The translations under genes were made by a program, and so were the position numbers. This document shows positions 1 through 10,185 of a stretch of DNA of 64,000 bases, piece after piece. The stretch is taken from assembly GCA_019426215.1 (NCBI GenBank), contig CM033392.1, positions 41,532,666-41,596,665 of the forward strand, in the 5' to 3' direction. The DNA comes from Buddleja alternifolia (Eukaryota > Streptophyta > Magnoliopsida > Lamiales > Scrophulariaceae). The notes under the pieces are model-generated. The model made no database searches. It saw only the letters and a list, made by a program, of their open reading frames with translations, and had not been told where the DNA came from. Within the stretch, counting starts at the first letter, position 1. Each line of letters opens with the position of its first letter.

Positions 1-170
1 CTGATCACAATGAGTCATCCTTATCTAATCCCTTTTCTTCCATAAACATAATAAGTTTTTAATTGATATAATTAATATTTAACTTTTTTTACACTGCACA
101 CGCATCGAGTCTGCTCCAGCGGCTAGTCCTTATAGACATTATTTGTTAGTTTTAATATAGTTCATGTATA

Positions 171-244
171 TGTGTGTGTGTGTGTATACCCATATCATAT
201 ATATATATATTTGTATGTATGTATGTATGTATGTATGTATGTAT
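171..244. repeat. Compound microsatellite (TG)n-(AT)n-(TATG)n
   Basis: A TG run (171-186), an AT run (197-210) and about eight GTAT/TATG units (212-244) follow one another. They are simple repeats, visible directly in the sequence. Confidence 0.9.
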
Positions 245-1179
245 TTTAGTTTAGTCAATTACTATTCATTGCATCAAAAAAGAATATGTACATGGATTAC
301 AATAAGAAAGCATATATCCATGAATACCAAGAGTCTAAGTGAAAAGGAAGAGAAGCAGCCTAATGGGTTTTCATCATTCTTTGTTCATTGTATTCCATTA
401 TTTTAAATTTGTAGAAATTCACTTAGGAAAGAAAAAGAAATAAAAAAAGGGAAGAGAAGCAAAGTAACTTCATCAACGTTAATTAGACAAAATAGGTTAC
501 CATTCTTCCCTTTCTATGCTTTTTTCCTTGTTTATGTATATTTTTCCAAATTTCCAAAAGCAGCTTGCCTAGGAGAATTTCATAGTAGTTAACTATCTTT
601 TGTTTATTCGACTAACAAATATGAAAACAGTATGAATCGATAACAAAAGGCTGGAAAAATAGATTGATCAAGTAATTATAAATTCAGATCTAATATTACC
701 GAGGGTCAGTGAGAGGATAAGAGAAGGGTTACTATTTAGGAAAAACAAAAAGGTAAGAATTATATATATGAATAACATAAATTTTTCTATATCATATTTC
801 TAATTCTACATAAAATGGTTGGAAAATATGTATGTGATTTTGATGTTTGTAGAAGACATGCATTATAGTAAAAACAGTATATAAATGAAAAATACTAAAC
901 ATCAACTAATTTTTTTAAGCAAACTGGTTGTTAGTGGAAAAAAAAGACTAAATATATTTAACAAATAATCATAAGAGAAAATTGTAATAATCATTAAAAA
1001 ATAGGTTTCTTTATCTATATACCCATCAGTATAATTTTTCTCCCAATATGATCATGAAGGAAAACTAAAAATGAAACGCCATTGAGAAGCCTAACACGAA
1101 GGTCCCTATATGAAATTTGAGATATCCTCGCAAACTACATGTGAATTACAATAAGAATGCTTGATGGACTATAGAATAT

Positions 1180-1446
1180 CGATTATTAAAATCAAATAAC
1201 TAATTAAGTCAAATCAAAGTATCGTTTTCTGTCATTTCACTATATATATATATATATATATATAAATAGAATCACCCATTAAATTTCTTGATATGGCAGG
1301 CCGAAGCCTTGATCGAAATATAAGATATAGATTATTGAGATCAAATATCTAAGTCGAATAAAAGTGTAAGGATCCTTTTTTATCATGTCACAATATATAT
1401 ATATATATATATATGAGTACCTAATAAATTTTTGATATTGCAGAAT
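1180..1446. repeat. Diverged tandem duplication with AT-repeat cores
   Basis: Two units of about 145 bp share the order: ATxGATTATT near the start, a motif similar to GTCATTTCACTATATA, an (AT)n core (1241-1265 and 1393-1414), then CCxAxTAAATTTxTTGATAT. The second unit is clearly diverged from the first. Boundaries are approximate. Confidence 0.6.
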
Positions 1447-1504
1447 GTAAAATTAGTAAAATGAAATAACTAAGAGGAACTTGCAAGGTTGAGCAACATA
1501 TTAA

Positions 1505-1831
1505 GGGATAATTACAGTTTTGGTCCCTAATGTTGACATCTAAATCAATTTTGGTCCCTCATTTGTTGGACTCGACAATTTTGGTCCCTAATCATTCAAT
1601 TTTTAACAAAATTCGTCCCTGCCGTCAAATGTCTTGTTAAACTTAATGGAATATTCCTTCAAATGATGAAATATTTGGGGAATATTCTGTCAATTTTGAC
1701 GGAAAGTTAACGGTAGAGACGAAATTTGTTAAAAAATGAAAGATTAGGGGACCAATTTTGTCGAGTCCAGCAAATGGGGGACCAAAAGTGTTTTGGGTGT
1801 CAACATTAGGGATTGAAACTGTAATTATTCC
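1505..1831. mobile_element. MULE-type MITE with 9-bp TSD
   Basis: A 327-bp non-coding element whose two ends are near-perfect inverted repeats: the left begins GGGATAATTACAGTTTTGG, the right is its reverse complement apart from a few changes. The inner part is also largely self-complementary, so the element could fold into a long hairpin. It is flanked by a perfect 9-bp direct repeat, ACATATTAA, at 1496-1504 and 1832-1840. A 9-bp target duplication is the signature of Mutator-like elements. No transposase is encoded, so it is a non-autonomous copy. Confidence 0.88.
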
Positions 1832-1840
1832 ACATATTAA

Positions 1841-2597
1841 CTAACAAAGATGATGTTAAAAATAAAAAACAAAGAGAAAGCCCGAAAAATGAAAAGCATT
1901 AGTGAAATAAACTACATAAATAGAGAAAGTAGGGGAAATTTTGAAGATTATTATAAAAATAACTTTGAAGTGTCACAAAAAAAAGAACATGAAAATGATA
2001 AAAAATAAATAAAAAAAATACACAAATGCTTGAAAATTAAAATTAGAAATCAATAGATCAACCTTGCATAAGAAATGAACAACATTGGTGTTACAATAAA
2101 ATTCAGTGACTATCTCTACTCAATATTCTTGCTTTTATAATGAACGAATGGTGATTGAAAACTTAGAAGAGTAAATGGTACATATTCTTTTCCATGTGCA
2201 CAATTATAAGAATTCAGGTATGGCAAAAATTGCAAGGTGTAATCTCACCGGCTTATTTGTATGGCCTACATGTTCAATTTGAGATTTTAGAGATTTCTTA
2301 CTAACTTATATATACCAATTATTTTTTTTTAAAAATATAAAATATTATTTAATTGAAAAAGTAGATCACTAAGAGTATACAATGAACATAGTAACTCATT
2401 TATTATAATAGTATGTACAATGAACAACATTAAATTTCTTGAGGAGGCTATATTAAATTAATTATTAATACAATCAATTTATTTACATAATCAACCTTAC
2501 TTTCTTCCTAGCACAATATTCATGTAGGGATATTTTGGTCTTCACAAAAAAGTTAAGAAATGTAAATCATTCCTTAACATCCATACTTTTATAGTAG
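1841..2597. other. AT-rich DNA, nothing recognised
   Basis: Low-complexity AT-rich sequence with dense stops. No open frame, terminal repeat or motif was recognised. Confidence 0.5.
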
Positions 2598-2667
2598 TTA
2601 TAGATTATAGATTATAGATATAGATTATAGATTATAGATTATAGATTATAGATTATAGATTATAGAT
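2598..2667. repeat. 7-bp minisatellite (ATTATAG)n
   Basis: About ten copies of a 7-bp unit, ATTATAG, with one shortened unit near 2619. The array is directly readable. Confidence 0.9.
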
Positions 2668-2888
2668 GTCACACCAAAATGGTTTGTCAGTTGAAATTTC
2701 ATTTGGTCCTCTTCAATAATTAAATAGTGTAGATGATTCTTGATATCAGATTATTAAGCTAATCAAGCTATGGCGGAATTTCATAATGCATTCACTATCT
2801 GATCTCTTGACATAGTATTTCTATCTCTAATACAACTTCATGGAACTTTGTATGATAATTTAGTTAACAAACACGCTTTTAAGGTGAT

Positions 2889-3130
2889 CTATGAAATTTC
2901 TTGTTTACGAAGATCATACTCTACAAACGTTGTCATCTTATCGTGAAAAGTTACATAAAAGAATCGAATCTATCTCTAATCAATTCGAATATATGATTTT
3001 CAAAATCTCGATCTTCCCTAGTTTATCTTCTCCAAGTCTCAAAGTTAGGCATAAAACTAGACAAGTGGTGACCAAACACTCGCATGCATTAAGAACAATA
3101 TGTGGTACTTATGTTGATGGCATGCAATGT
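2889..3130 (-). mobile_element. Diverged fragment of a gypsy-type LTR
   Basis: The stretch is recognisably related to 28195-28420 inside the solo LTR of this window. Shared blocks include CTTGTTTACGAAGATC, TCTATCTCTA and the GTGGTGACCAAACA-like block in the same order and spacing. Both copies read in antisense of the LTR. Neither end of the fragment is a clean LTR end. The open frame 2891-3148 lies wholly in this fragment and is probably not a gene. Confidence 0.6.
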
Positions 3131-3148
3131 CTTTGGCAAGTGCGGTAG

Positions 3149-3332
3149 TAGGGGTGTAAAAGAGCCGAGCTTGAACCGAGCCTGGTGATTTTGGCCGAGC
3201 CCAGGCACACGAGCTCGAGCCTGGGCTTAATTTTGTTTATATTTTGAGCTCGATAAGCTCGAGCTCCAGTCGAGCTCGTTTCGAGCCGGCTCGCAACGCT
3301 CGCGAGCCAACTCAGCTCAATTCACACCCCTA
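3149..3332. mobile_element. hAT-type MITE, 184 bp
   Basis: The termini are TAGGGGTGTAAA and its inverted counterpart TTCACACCCCTA. The flanks are TGCGGTAG (3141-3148) and TACGGTAG (3333-3340), an 8-bp duplication with one mismatch, which fits hAT elements. The inside is full of GAGCTCG and CGAGCC words in both orientations, so the whole copy can fold back on itself. It encodes nothing. Confidence 0.8.
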
Positions 3333-3340
3333 TACGGTAG

Positions 3341-4190
3341 TATAGGCTGACAAACACTGGACTCTTTCTGCATTTACTATGCAATAAAGTGCCACAAATG
3401 TCATATATATGCTGAAAAAATTCAACATTACTTATGTTGCTTTGATGACACTTTTTTCGCCTTCTCTTTGCTTTAGACATGAGTGTTAGGGGACATGGGA
3501 GAAAGTAGGCGAAGCGTGTTGTTCGTATCGGGGAATGAGCAAGCACATAGCACAAATGAAGGTTGTAGCGGCATTGGAATATCTTCATGTTGAGATGGAT
3601 ATTTAGATGAAAAGGAAGTAAACGAGTTCTTCCAAATAATTAAAACAACCAGTAATTAATGGAATTCCTTGTCGGCTCTATATGAAATACCTATGTGGAT
3701 GAGGCTTCCAAATATATAGTAAATTAAATCGGTACCGACGATTAACGAACCTACAATGAATGGAGGAAGTATATAATGTTATGAATGACCAAATACTGAA
3801 TACTGATAATAATAATATATCTTATGTGCATCCAAACATGCTCAAACTCTGTGGAGATTCATTTTTTATATCATCTAGCAGTGATTATGGCTTATGGATC
3901 ATTAACACACAGACTAGTAAATGGTACATAAGGGATACTCATGTCTTGAGAGATTAATTCCACTTTTGTGTACTTCCGAATGAAGTACCCCCACCCCAAA
4001 ATTTTTAACTATTTTACTTTCAGGCATAAAAATACTAAAATATGTACTTTCGCCCCCTCAAAAATTGCATATTTTCCCTTTCTATTGCTCAAATATTCTT
4101 AGCGGGAAAAAAAAAGAAGAAAGAAGAAGATAGAAAATATCAAATTGTGTGTGGTGTTTATGTGTGTAGTTATATATGTATAATGTATTT
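3341..4190. other. Unassigned stretch with one weak ORF
   Basis: No element boundary is visible. A 65-codon open frame at 3760-3957 on the plus strand contains ISSSSDYGLWIINTQTSKWY, which is vaguely like the repeat strands of F-box-associated proteins, but it is too short to assign. The minus-strand frame 3322-3588 overlaps the MITE end and is probably chance. Confidence 0.3.
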
Positions 4191-4850
4191 GCCGGGATCA
4201 ACTCGGCCCGCCACGTGTACAGAAATTTTCATAGTTTTTCTTATTTCTTTTATAGTTTGATAAGTTAACCACCGTCAAGAGATAGCCCACGTTAGAGAAA
4301 AGGACAAAACTCATTTTCACTTGCTGCAAAACTCTTCACCCCCATTTCCACTGTCAAAGACTTTTCAACATTTTTTTCCTTTCACCGACTTAAAAAAGAA
4401 ACGCAAACTTCTTTTTAATTCCAGCCAGTGCATTCTCGCCGCTCACCTCAATGACCACCGTTGTGGTGGTGGTCTTCCTGTTCTGACAATTTTCAAAAAG
4501 CCCCTTCTTCGATTTCAACTTCTATTTTCAAGTTTTCACTCTCAAACCTTGTTTTCTCACTCAATCTCCGTTAGATTAGCACCTCCGGAGTCGCTTCCAA
4601 CACCACCACCACCACGCATTTCTCCATTATCCGTCAATTTGGTGACTGCCCACTCTAAGTTTTGGGTTTGCTAAAGGGAGACCAAAGTTCCACGGTTCAT
4701 AAGTAAAAAGAGCTGTTTTGGGCATTTTTTTCAAGAATAATTAAGTGCATTTTTCAAAAAGGTGTCTACTAGAAGAAGGAGACAACATGTTTGTTCATTA
4801 CCAATGTAATAGGATAATGTTGTCAATAGCCATGATGAGTCTCTCTTGGC
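4191..4850 (+). other. Possible gene-start-like or 5'-leader sequence
   Basis: This stretch is less AT-rich than its surroundings and has a G-box core CACGTG at 4212-4217. It then has a pyrimidine-rich region with an open frame at 4321-4674 that starts at TTG rather than ATG, and whose product is rich in Ser, Pro and Phe. It could be the leader of a lost gene or retroelement. I recognise no domain and see no following exon. Confidence 0.25.
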
Positions 4851-4851
4851 A

Positions 4852-5040
4852 GGGGCAGGAGGAGGAGTTTTGAGAAACTCTCAAGGAGATGTGGTTTGGA
4901 AATTTTTTGAATTTTGTTTGAATTTATACATGCTAGTAACAACTAACAACATGTTTGCTGAAACTTTGAGGGCTTACTAGAAGATTGGAGATATGCTTGG
5001 AGGCTGGTTTTTAACAAGGTGTGGGTGGAAGTTTATGCTA
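4852..5040 (+). pseudogene. Orphan RNase H (RVT_3-like) fragment
   Basis: Translation from 4852 gives GGGVLRNSQGDVVWKF, then TTNNMFAETLRA, which is the start of the plant RNase H_3 fold (glycine-rich first strand, then the N-N-x-A-E helix carrying the catalytic Glu). After a stop near 4978 a second frame gives LEICLEAGFNKVWVEV, the next conserved block (helix plus V-W-V-E-V). The order and spacing fit the family, so this is a broken RNase H domain, probably a LINE end or a captured domain. The Asp expected after WVEV is replaced. No upstream reverse transcriptase lies beside it. Confidence 0.7.
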
Positions 5041-5550
5041 CTTGTATATTTTAGATCCAGATTTTTGGCTCTATAGGATTTCTAAGAACATAGGTCTACT
5101 TGGTTTAGTTGATTTCATTTGCTATGGGAATAGTACTCCATGTTTCATTCAATAGGTAATTGAAACTCGTTGGTACAATTTTTCAGGTTTGATTCGGTTC
5201 TCATGTAAAGGAATAAGCGATCTTTTTTCCTTTGTTTTTTCATGCTTTTGATGACCTTTTGCATATTATTGACAGGTTTTATATAGAAGGGAGATCCCAA
5301 AAATTCTCACTTACATCAAAATGACTTGAGAAATATACCAAATAAGTGGCTTAAGAGGAAAAATTGCATAATCACAGAGGAAACTTGAGCTTCAGCCTAC
5401 CAAAATGACGCTCAAATTGCAAAATGATTCAATTCAACATTTTGTTCAATTCTACAATAAATGTTTAAGAGGCTTAAATGTTTGAATGGCTTCTTTTCCC
5501 AGGTCATGAGAAGCATAAGCAGTGAGTATTCAAAGCACCATTTGTTATAA
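5041..5550. other. Unassigned DNA before the second MITE
   Basis: AT-rich with no clear coding potential. The first part may be further decayed sequence downstream of the RNase H relic. The part just left of the MITE may be the outer portion of the copia LTR that the MITE split, but no second copy is available for comparison. Confidence 0.35.
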
Positions 5551-5559
5551 AAATAGTAA

Positions 5560-5897
5560 GGGATAATGGCAGACACCCCATTAGTTATGAGGTGATGTGC
5601 ACTTTGCTCCCTCACTTATCATAAAATGTGCACTTCACCCCCTCGGGCAACTCGGGCAAGGGCAAAGTGCTACAAAACACATAAGTGAGGGGGGCAAAAT
5701 GCTACAAAAACACATAAGTCAGAGGGCAAAGTGATACAAAGACACATAAGTCAGGGGGCAAAAGTCTAATTTTTATGATAAGTGTGGTGCCCAAATCTGC
5801 CCGAACTGCACGAGGGGGTGAAGTGCACATTTTATGATAAGTGAGGGGGCAAAGTGCACATCACCCCATAACTGAGGGGGGTGTCTACTATTATCCC
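5560..5897. mobile_element. MULE-type fold-back MITE with 9-bp TSD
   Basis: A 338-bp element with inverted ends of about 85 bp: the left starts GGGATAATGGCAGACACCCC and the right is its close complement ending ATTATCCC. The flanks are identical 9-mers, AAATAGTAA, at 5551-5559 and 5898-5906. The centre holds three imperfect copies of a unit of about 33 bp containing GCTACAAAACACATAAGT. There is no coding capacity. The ends start GGGATAAT like the element at 1505, which suggests related families. Confidence 0.88.
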
Positions 5898-5906
5898 AAA
5901 TAGTAA

Positions 5907-6587
5907 ACAGAAAATGTAATTTATGCAGATTTGAGGCGTGATTCTACTTTCCTTAAAGTGATAATTGCCTCCACTATAAATTTGCTACTAAGTTTAAATG
6001 ACAATTCACTTATAGGGTACAACAAACCACCGAAGTCTACGAATAGCAATTTCGAAGACTTCCCTCACGAACTAAAAAGATAACTAATAATGTTATTTAA
6101 AAGTAAGAGAAATTCGAATTAATTGAATCTTTGGCTTTGATTATATTTATAGACTATTGACAACCATTTCGAATCATTGCAATGATTTGATCAAAAGTTT
6201 CTTCAAAACTTTGCAAATGTTCAGATGAAAAATAGAGTTTTTCACAACCAAAAGTCATACCTTTTCAGAATTAAAATAAAAACTAATTTCGAAAATTAAT
6301 TAAAAAAAATTAATTTCGAAAATTAATTAAAAATAAATCCGAAAATAAATAATATATTATTATTTATTTCCACGTGCGTGTGCCACGTGTCCAAGCGCCA
6401 AGTGCCAAGTGTCATATCTTTGATATATAAATATATATAATATATCTATATTTTGGCCTTCCTCCAAATTTTCCCTCCAATCTTCTATTTGAATTTACTA
6501 TTTGATATCTACTTATAAAGTAAACAATTCTTGTTTACTTTTCCTATGTGGGATAGGAGATATCCATATTACAAGCTATTTCCAACA
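5907..6587 (-). repeat. 3' LTR of the copia element (outer border unclear)
   Basis: Read on the minus strand, the LTR starts TGTTGGAAATAGC at 6587, directly after a polypurine tract, and carries a TATA box. Its far end is not defined because the MITE at 5560-5897 lies there and no second LTR copy is present in the window. The left limit given is the MITE flank, not a proven LTR end. Confidence 0.55.
6143..6153 (-). promoter_or_regulatory. TATA box in the copia LTR
   Basis: The minus strand reads CTATAAATATAA about 435 bp inside the LTR, a position expected for the U3 promoter. Confidence 0.5.
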
Positions 6588-6598
6588 ATCCCCCACTT
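6588..6598 (-). other. Polypurine tract
   Basis: The minus strand reads AAGTGGGGGAT immediately before the LTR start TGTTGG. It is the usual priming site for plus-strand DNA synthesis in copia elements. Confidence 0.6.
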
Positions 6599-7115
6599 AG
6601 CTTGTAATATTATGTTCTTCATAACTTTACTATATTCATGCATAATAGAAAGTGTCTTTCGAATTAAACTTTCTATTAGTGTAGATAATTCAAAGTTAAA
6701 ACGAAATCAAAGGTGGTCGTAGCTTAAACCAAGATTCCATATGTTTCAATCAGAAGTATCACACACATGAATATATAGCTCTCTAACAGTTCACCGAAAG
6801 CTTAAGCACATATATGGCTTTGCGCTCCATCCTAGAATCATGAACACTTATAAAAGCAATCTCAATCTTTTACTAGAAGCGGCACTACTTCTTGTGTTCA
6901 CTTAGGTGAAGTCCGTCCATTTATCTATATAGATAATGACATTTTTTTCTTCATTAAGAATTTATACAATTCATCCTCCTTTACATTCAACACGTAAGAA
7001 TACCATTCCTAGTGTTAACCTAATCACTCGTCAGTAGCTTGTTATTACCCTTTAAACCTTCTATCTAGTGTTAGTTCTAGAAAGAATGGTTGGGTTACCA
7101 CTACTGGTGATTCTT

Positions 7116-7916
7116 TCATAAGAAATGTTTTAGTCCCATTCCTTTTGTGGTACTTTCAACCAAATCTTTTGAGAGTTCTTTTGTTAGCGGATCCGCTAAA
7201 TTTTTCTGTGATCTAACAAAAATTATAGCAATAACACCCTTTGAGATTAATCCTCGTACATATGCATGTCTTAGACTAATATGTCTAGACTTCCCATTGT
7301 AAATTTTACTAAATGCTCTTGACATCGTTGCCTCATTGTCACAGTGCAAAGATATAGCTGGCATAGGTTTTGGCCACAATTTTATATCTAATAATAATTT
7401 TTTCAACCATTCAACCTCTTTCCCTGCAGCTCCTAATGCAACGAATTCAGCCTCCATAGTGGAATGAGTAATGCACGTTTGTTTCTTTGAAGCCCATGAA
7501 ATGGCTCCCCTACCAAGAGAAAAAATCCATCCTGTCGTAAACTTGTGATCATTCACACTAGATATCCAACTAACATCAATATAACCCTCTAATACCTCGG
7601 GAAATCGACTATAAAATAGTCCTAAGTTTTGTGTGCGTTTTAGGTATCCAAACACTTGTACAATTCCTTTCCATTGCTCCTTATTAGGATTATGAGTAAA
7701 CCTAGAAAGTGTACATACTGTATATGCAATATCCGGTCTAGTACAATGCATTGCGTACATAAGACTGCCAATTGCACTAGCATACTCAAGTTGAGCTACT
7801 GCTCTTCCACCATTTTTCGTCAATTTATACGAAGTATCGTATGGAGTTCTAGCTTCTTTGATTTCCAAGTGTTTGAATTTATTCAAGATTTTTCCAACAT
7901 AGTGAGATTGACTCAA
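7116..7916 (-). pseudogene. Copia RT C-terminal part and RNase H
   Basis: About 266 codons in the same frame as the upstream RT fragment, separated from it by one TGA. The N-terminal part has the RT thumb and connection region (GSLMYAMHCTRPDIAY). The RNase H region has WASKKQTCITHSTMEAEF, which carries the conserved Ser-Thr-x-E-A-E block, then LHCDNEATM and the terminal block NLADPLTKELS. The open frame starts at a TTG, so this is not an independent gene but the end of the polyprotein. It ends at 7116, about 510 bp before the polypurine tract. Confidence 0.85.
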
Positions 7917-7922
7917 AGCATA

Positions 7923-8222
7923 TCATTCACTATGTTTCTTGACCTTAATACCAAGAATGGTATCAACTTCACCCAAATCCTTCATTTTAAATTTAGAGGA
8001 TAGGTACTTTTTTGTTTCATTTATTCCATGCATGTTAGAACTAATAATAAGCATGTCATCGACATATAAGCATACAATAACACCATACTCATCATTGAAT
8101 TTGGAATAAACACATTTATCAGCATTGTTATATATATTGAAAACCAAAAGATAAAATCACCGAATCAAATTTCTCATGCCATTGTTTAGGAGCTTGTTTT
8201 AAGCCATATAATGACTTAATTA
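7923..8222 (-). pseudogene. Copia RT catalytic region (YVDD)
   Basis: The segment continues the reverse transcriptase after a frameshift at about 8225. Just past the shift the minus strand encodes a [20 protein letters not shown] block, followed by VIVCLYVDDMLII. YVDD holds two of the three catalytic aspartates. It ends at a TGA where related elements have a Gly codon (a single G-to-T change would explain it). Frames on both sides of the TGA are the same. Confidence 0.85.
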
Positions 8223-8224
8223 AT

Positions 8225-9682
8225 TTACATACTTTCCTTTTCATTTCCAGGCAACACAAAACCTTCCAGTTGTTCCATATACACCTCTTCATCTAGATCA
8301 CCATTTAAAAACACAGTTTTTACGTCCATTTGATGAACGTATAACTTATAAATGGATGCTAATGCAAATAAGACTCTAATAGATGTTATATGAGCTACAG
8401 GTGCATATGTATCGAAATAATCTATACCCTCCTTTTGTCTAAATCCTTTCGCGACTAATTGAGCCTTGAATGTTTGAATTGATCCATTTGTATTATATTT
8501 TCTTCTAAATACCCATTTACATCCTATTGGTTTAGAACCAAGAGGTAAATCAGTGAGCACCCATATATTATTTGCTAACAATGAGTCCATTTCATCATTG
8601 ATCGCCTCCTTCCAGAATGCAACATCTCTTGAAGATATTGCTTCATTAAAATTCTTAGGATTATCTTCTATATCAAATAGAACAGCGAATTTATTGAGAA
8701 CAACTTCTCTATTTGCTTCAACAATATAATACACGAAATCTGGATCAATTTCCTTTTCAATTCTTCCTCTTTGACTTTTCCTTAATTCTTTAGAAGTATC
8801 ATTTGACCTTCTTTTATTTACAGAATTAGGATCAGGAATTATTACTTGTTTTTCAGTAGGTTGTGCAAAATTTTCGCCAATGAACTTATTTTCAAAGAAC
8901 TCGACATCCCTGGATTCAATTATTACATTTGAATCTAAATCCAAAAGCCTATAAGCTTTTGAGTTTTCTGCATATCCCACAAAAACGCTCTTCAAGGCTC
9001 TTGGTCCCAATTTTGTTCGATTTGGTTCAGTGACTCTATAAAAAGCCATACAACCCCAAACTCTAAGATAATTTAGATTTGGTTTCCGACCTTTCAATAA
9101 TTCATATGGAGATATCTTTAATTTTTTTGAGGGAATTCTATTATGTACATGGCAAGCTGTTAACATAGCTTCACCCCATAAGCTTTTAGGCAAATTAGAA
9201 TTTAGTAATATTGCATTAGTCATATCAACTAGTGTTCTATTTTTTCTTTCAGCCAATCCGTTTTGTTGGGGAGTATGAGGTGCACTACATTGCTGTATAA
9301 TTCCATTTTCTTCACAAAATAGAGAAAATTCGTTTGGAAAATATTCACCTCCTTGATCACTTCTAAGAATTTTTATTTTCCTCCCAATTTGGTTTTCAAC
9401 TATTGCTTTATAGGACTTAAATTTATCAAATGCTTCATTTTTATGTTTTATAAGATACACATATGTAAATCGTGAATGATCATCTATAAAAGTAATAAAA
9501 TATCTATTCCCTCCACGAGTTAAGATACCATTTAATTCACATATGTCAGAATGAATAAGTTCTAATAATTCCGAATTTCTTTCTGATTTAGAAAATGGTT
9601 TTCTACACATTTTGGCTTGAATACAGATTTCACATCTTTCTTTATCTTCTTTATCATATGAAATTAACCCATGTTTAGACAT
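8225..9682 (-). pseudogene. Copia integrase and RT N-terminal half
   Basis: A 485-codon open frame. Order: end of the zinc-binding pre-integrase region (CEICIQAKM), integrase core with IHSDICELNG, LRSDQGG and a Glu exactly 35 residues beyond the second Asp in PQQNGLAE (the D-D-35-E triad), then WGCMAF and the acidic linker. RT begins at WKEAINDEMDSL and reaches MDVKTVFLNGDL with its catalytic Asp. The three integrase catalytic residues are present. The frame ends at a stop caused by a frameshift inside RT. Confidence 0.9.
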
Positions 9683-9711
9683 GAAATTTAAATAACGAAA
9701 ATTTACATGAC

Positions 9712-10176
9712 CTAATCTATGATGCCATACGAAAAAGAAGATAACTCAACAAAGTAAGCAGAAATATTAGTTTTATTAATAATAGTTGCATTGATACAAA
9801 GTTTGAACATTCCATCACAAAAGTAACCATTTCCTACAAAATCTCCATTTTTAGTCAAGACTAATTTGTCAGACTCAAGTACAGCCTTTAACCCTTTCTT
9901 GCACAAAAGCGAAGCCGACACCAAATTCTTACGGATTTCTGGAACATGAAGAACATTAGTCAAGACTAATTTCTTCCTAGAAGTAAATTGCATTTCAACA
10001 CTTCCCTTTCCAAGAACATTTGATGTATTCGCATTTCCCATTAGAACTTGTTGTCCTTCCGCACTTTCATAATTCTTGAACAAATTCTTATCATTGCACA
10101 CATGAACAGTGGCGCCAGAATCGTACCACCAATCGAGTGACTTGACTGCAGTGGCCATGTTCAATTCCGTAACCAT
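9712..10176 (-). pseudogene. Copia protease region
   Basis: It contains WWYDSGATVHVCND, the copia aspartic protease active site (D-S-G-A), then the flap and the ENNLVSA-like block KNLVSASLLCKKG. It lies in the same frame as gag, after a single TAG. It is out of frame with the integrase part: a one-base indel near 9720-9730 breaks the WHHRLGHVN region. Confidence 0.85.
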
Positions 10177-10185
10177 ACTTATGTG

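Larger units (their letters stand above)
1..1495. other. AT-rich intergenic DNA, no gene seen
   Basis: The stretch is strongly AT-rich with many stops in all frames. The one longer open frame (164-406) runs through microsatellite sequence and looks like chance. Apart from the two repeats listed separately I recognise nothing in it. Confidence 0.6.

Noticed and set aside
2891..3148. 85-codon ORF as a possible small gene
   Set aside because: It coincides with a diverged copy of LTR sequence found at 28195-28420 and runs into the hAT-type MITE.
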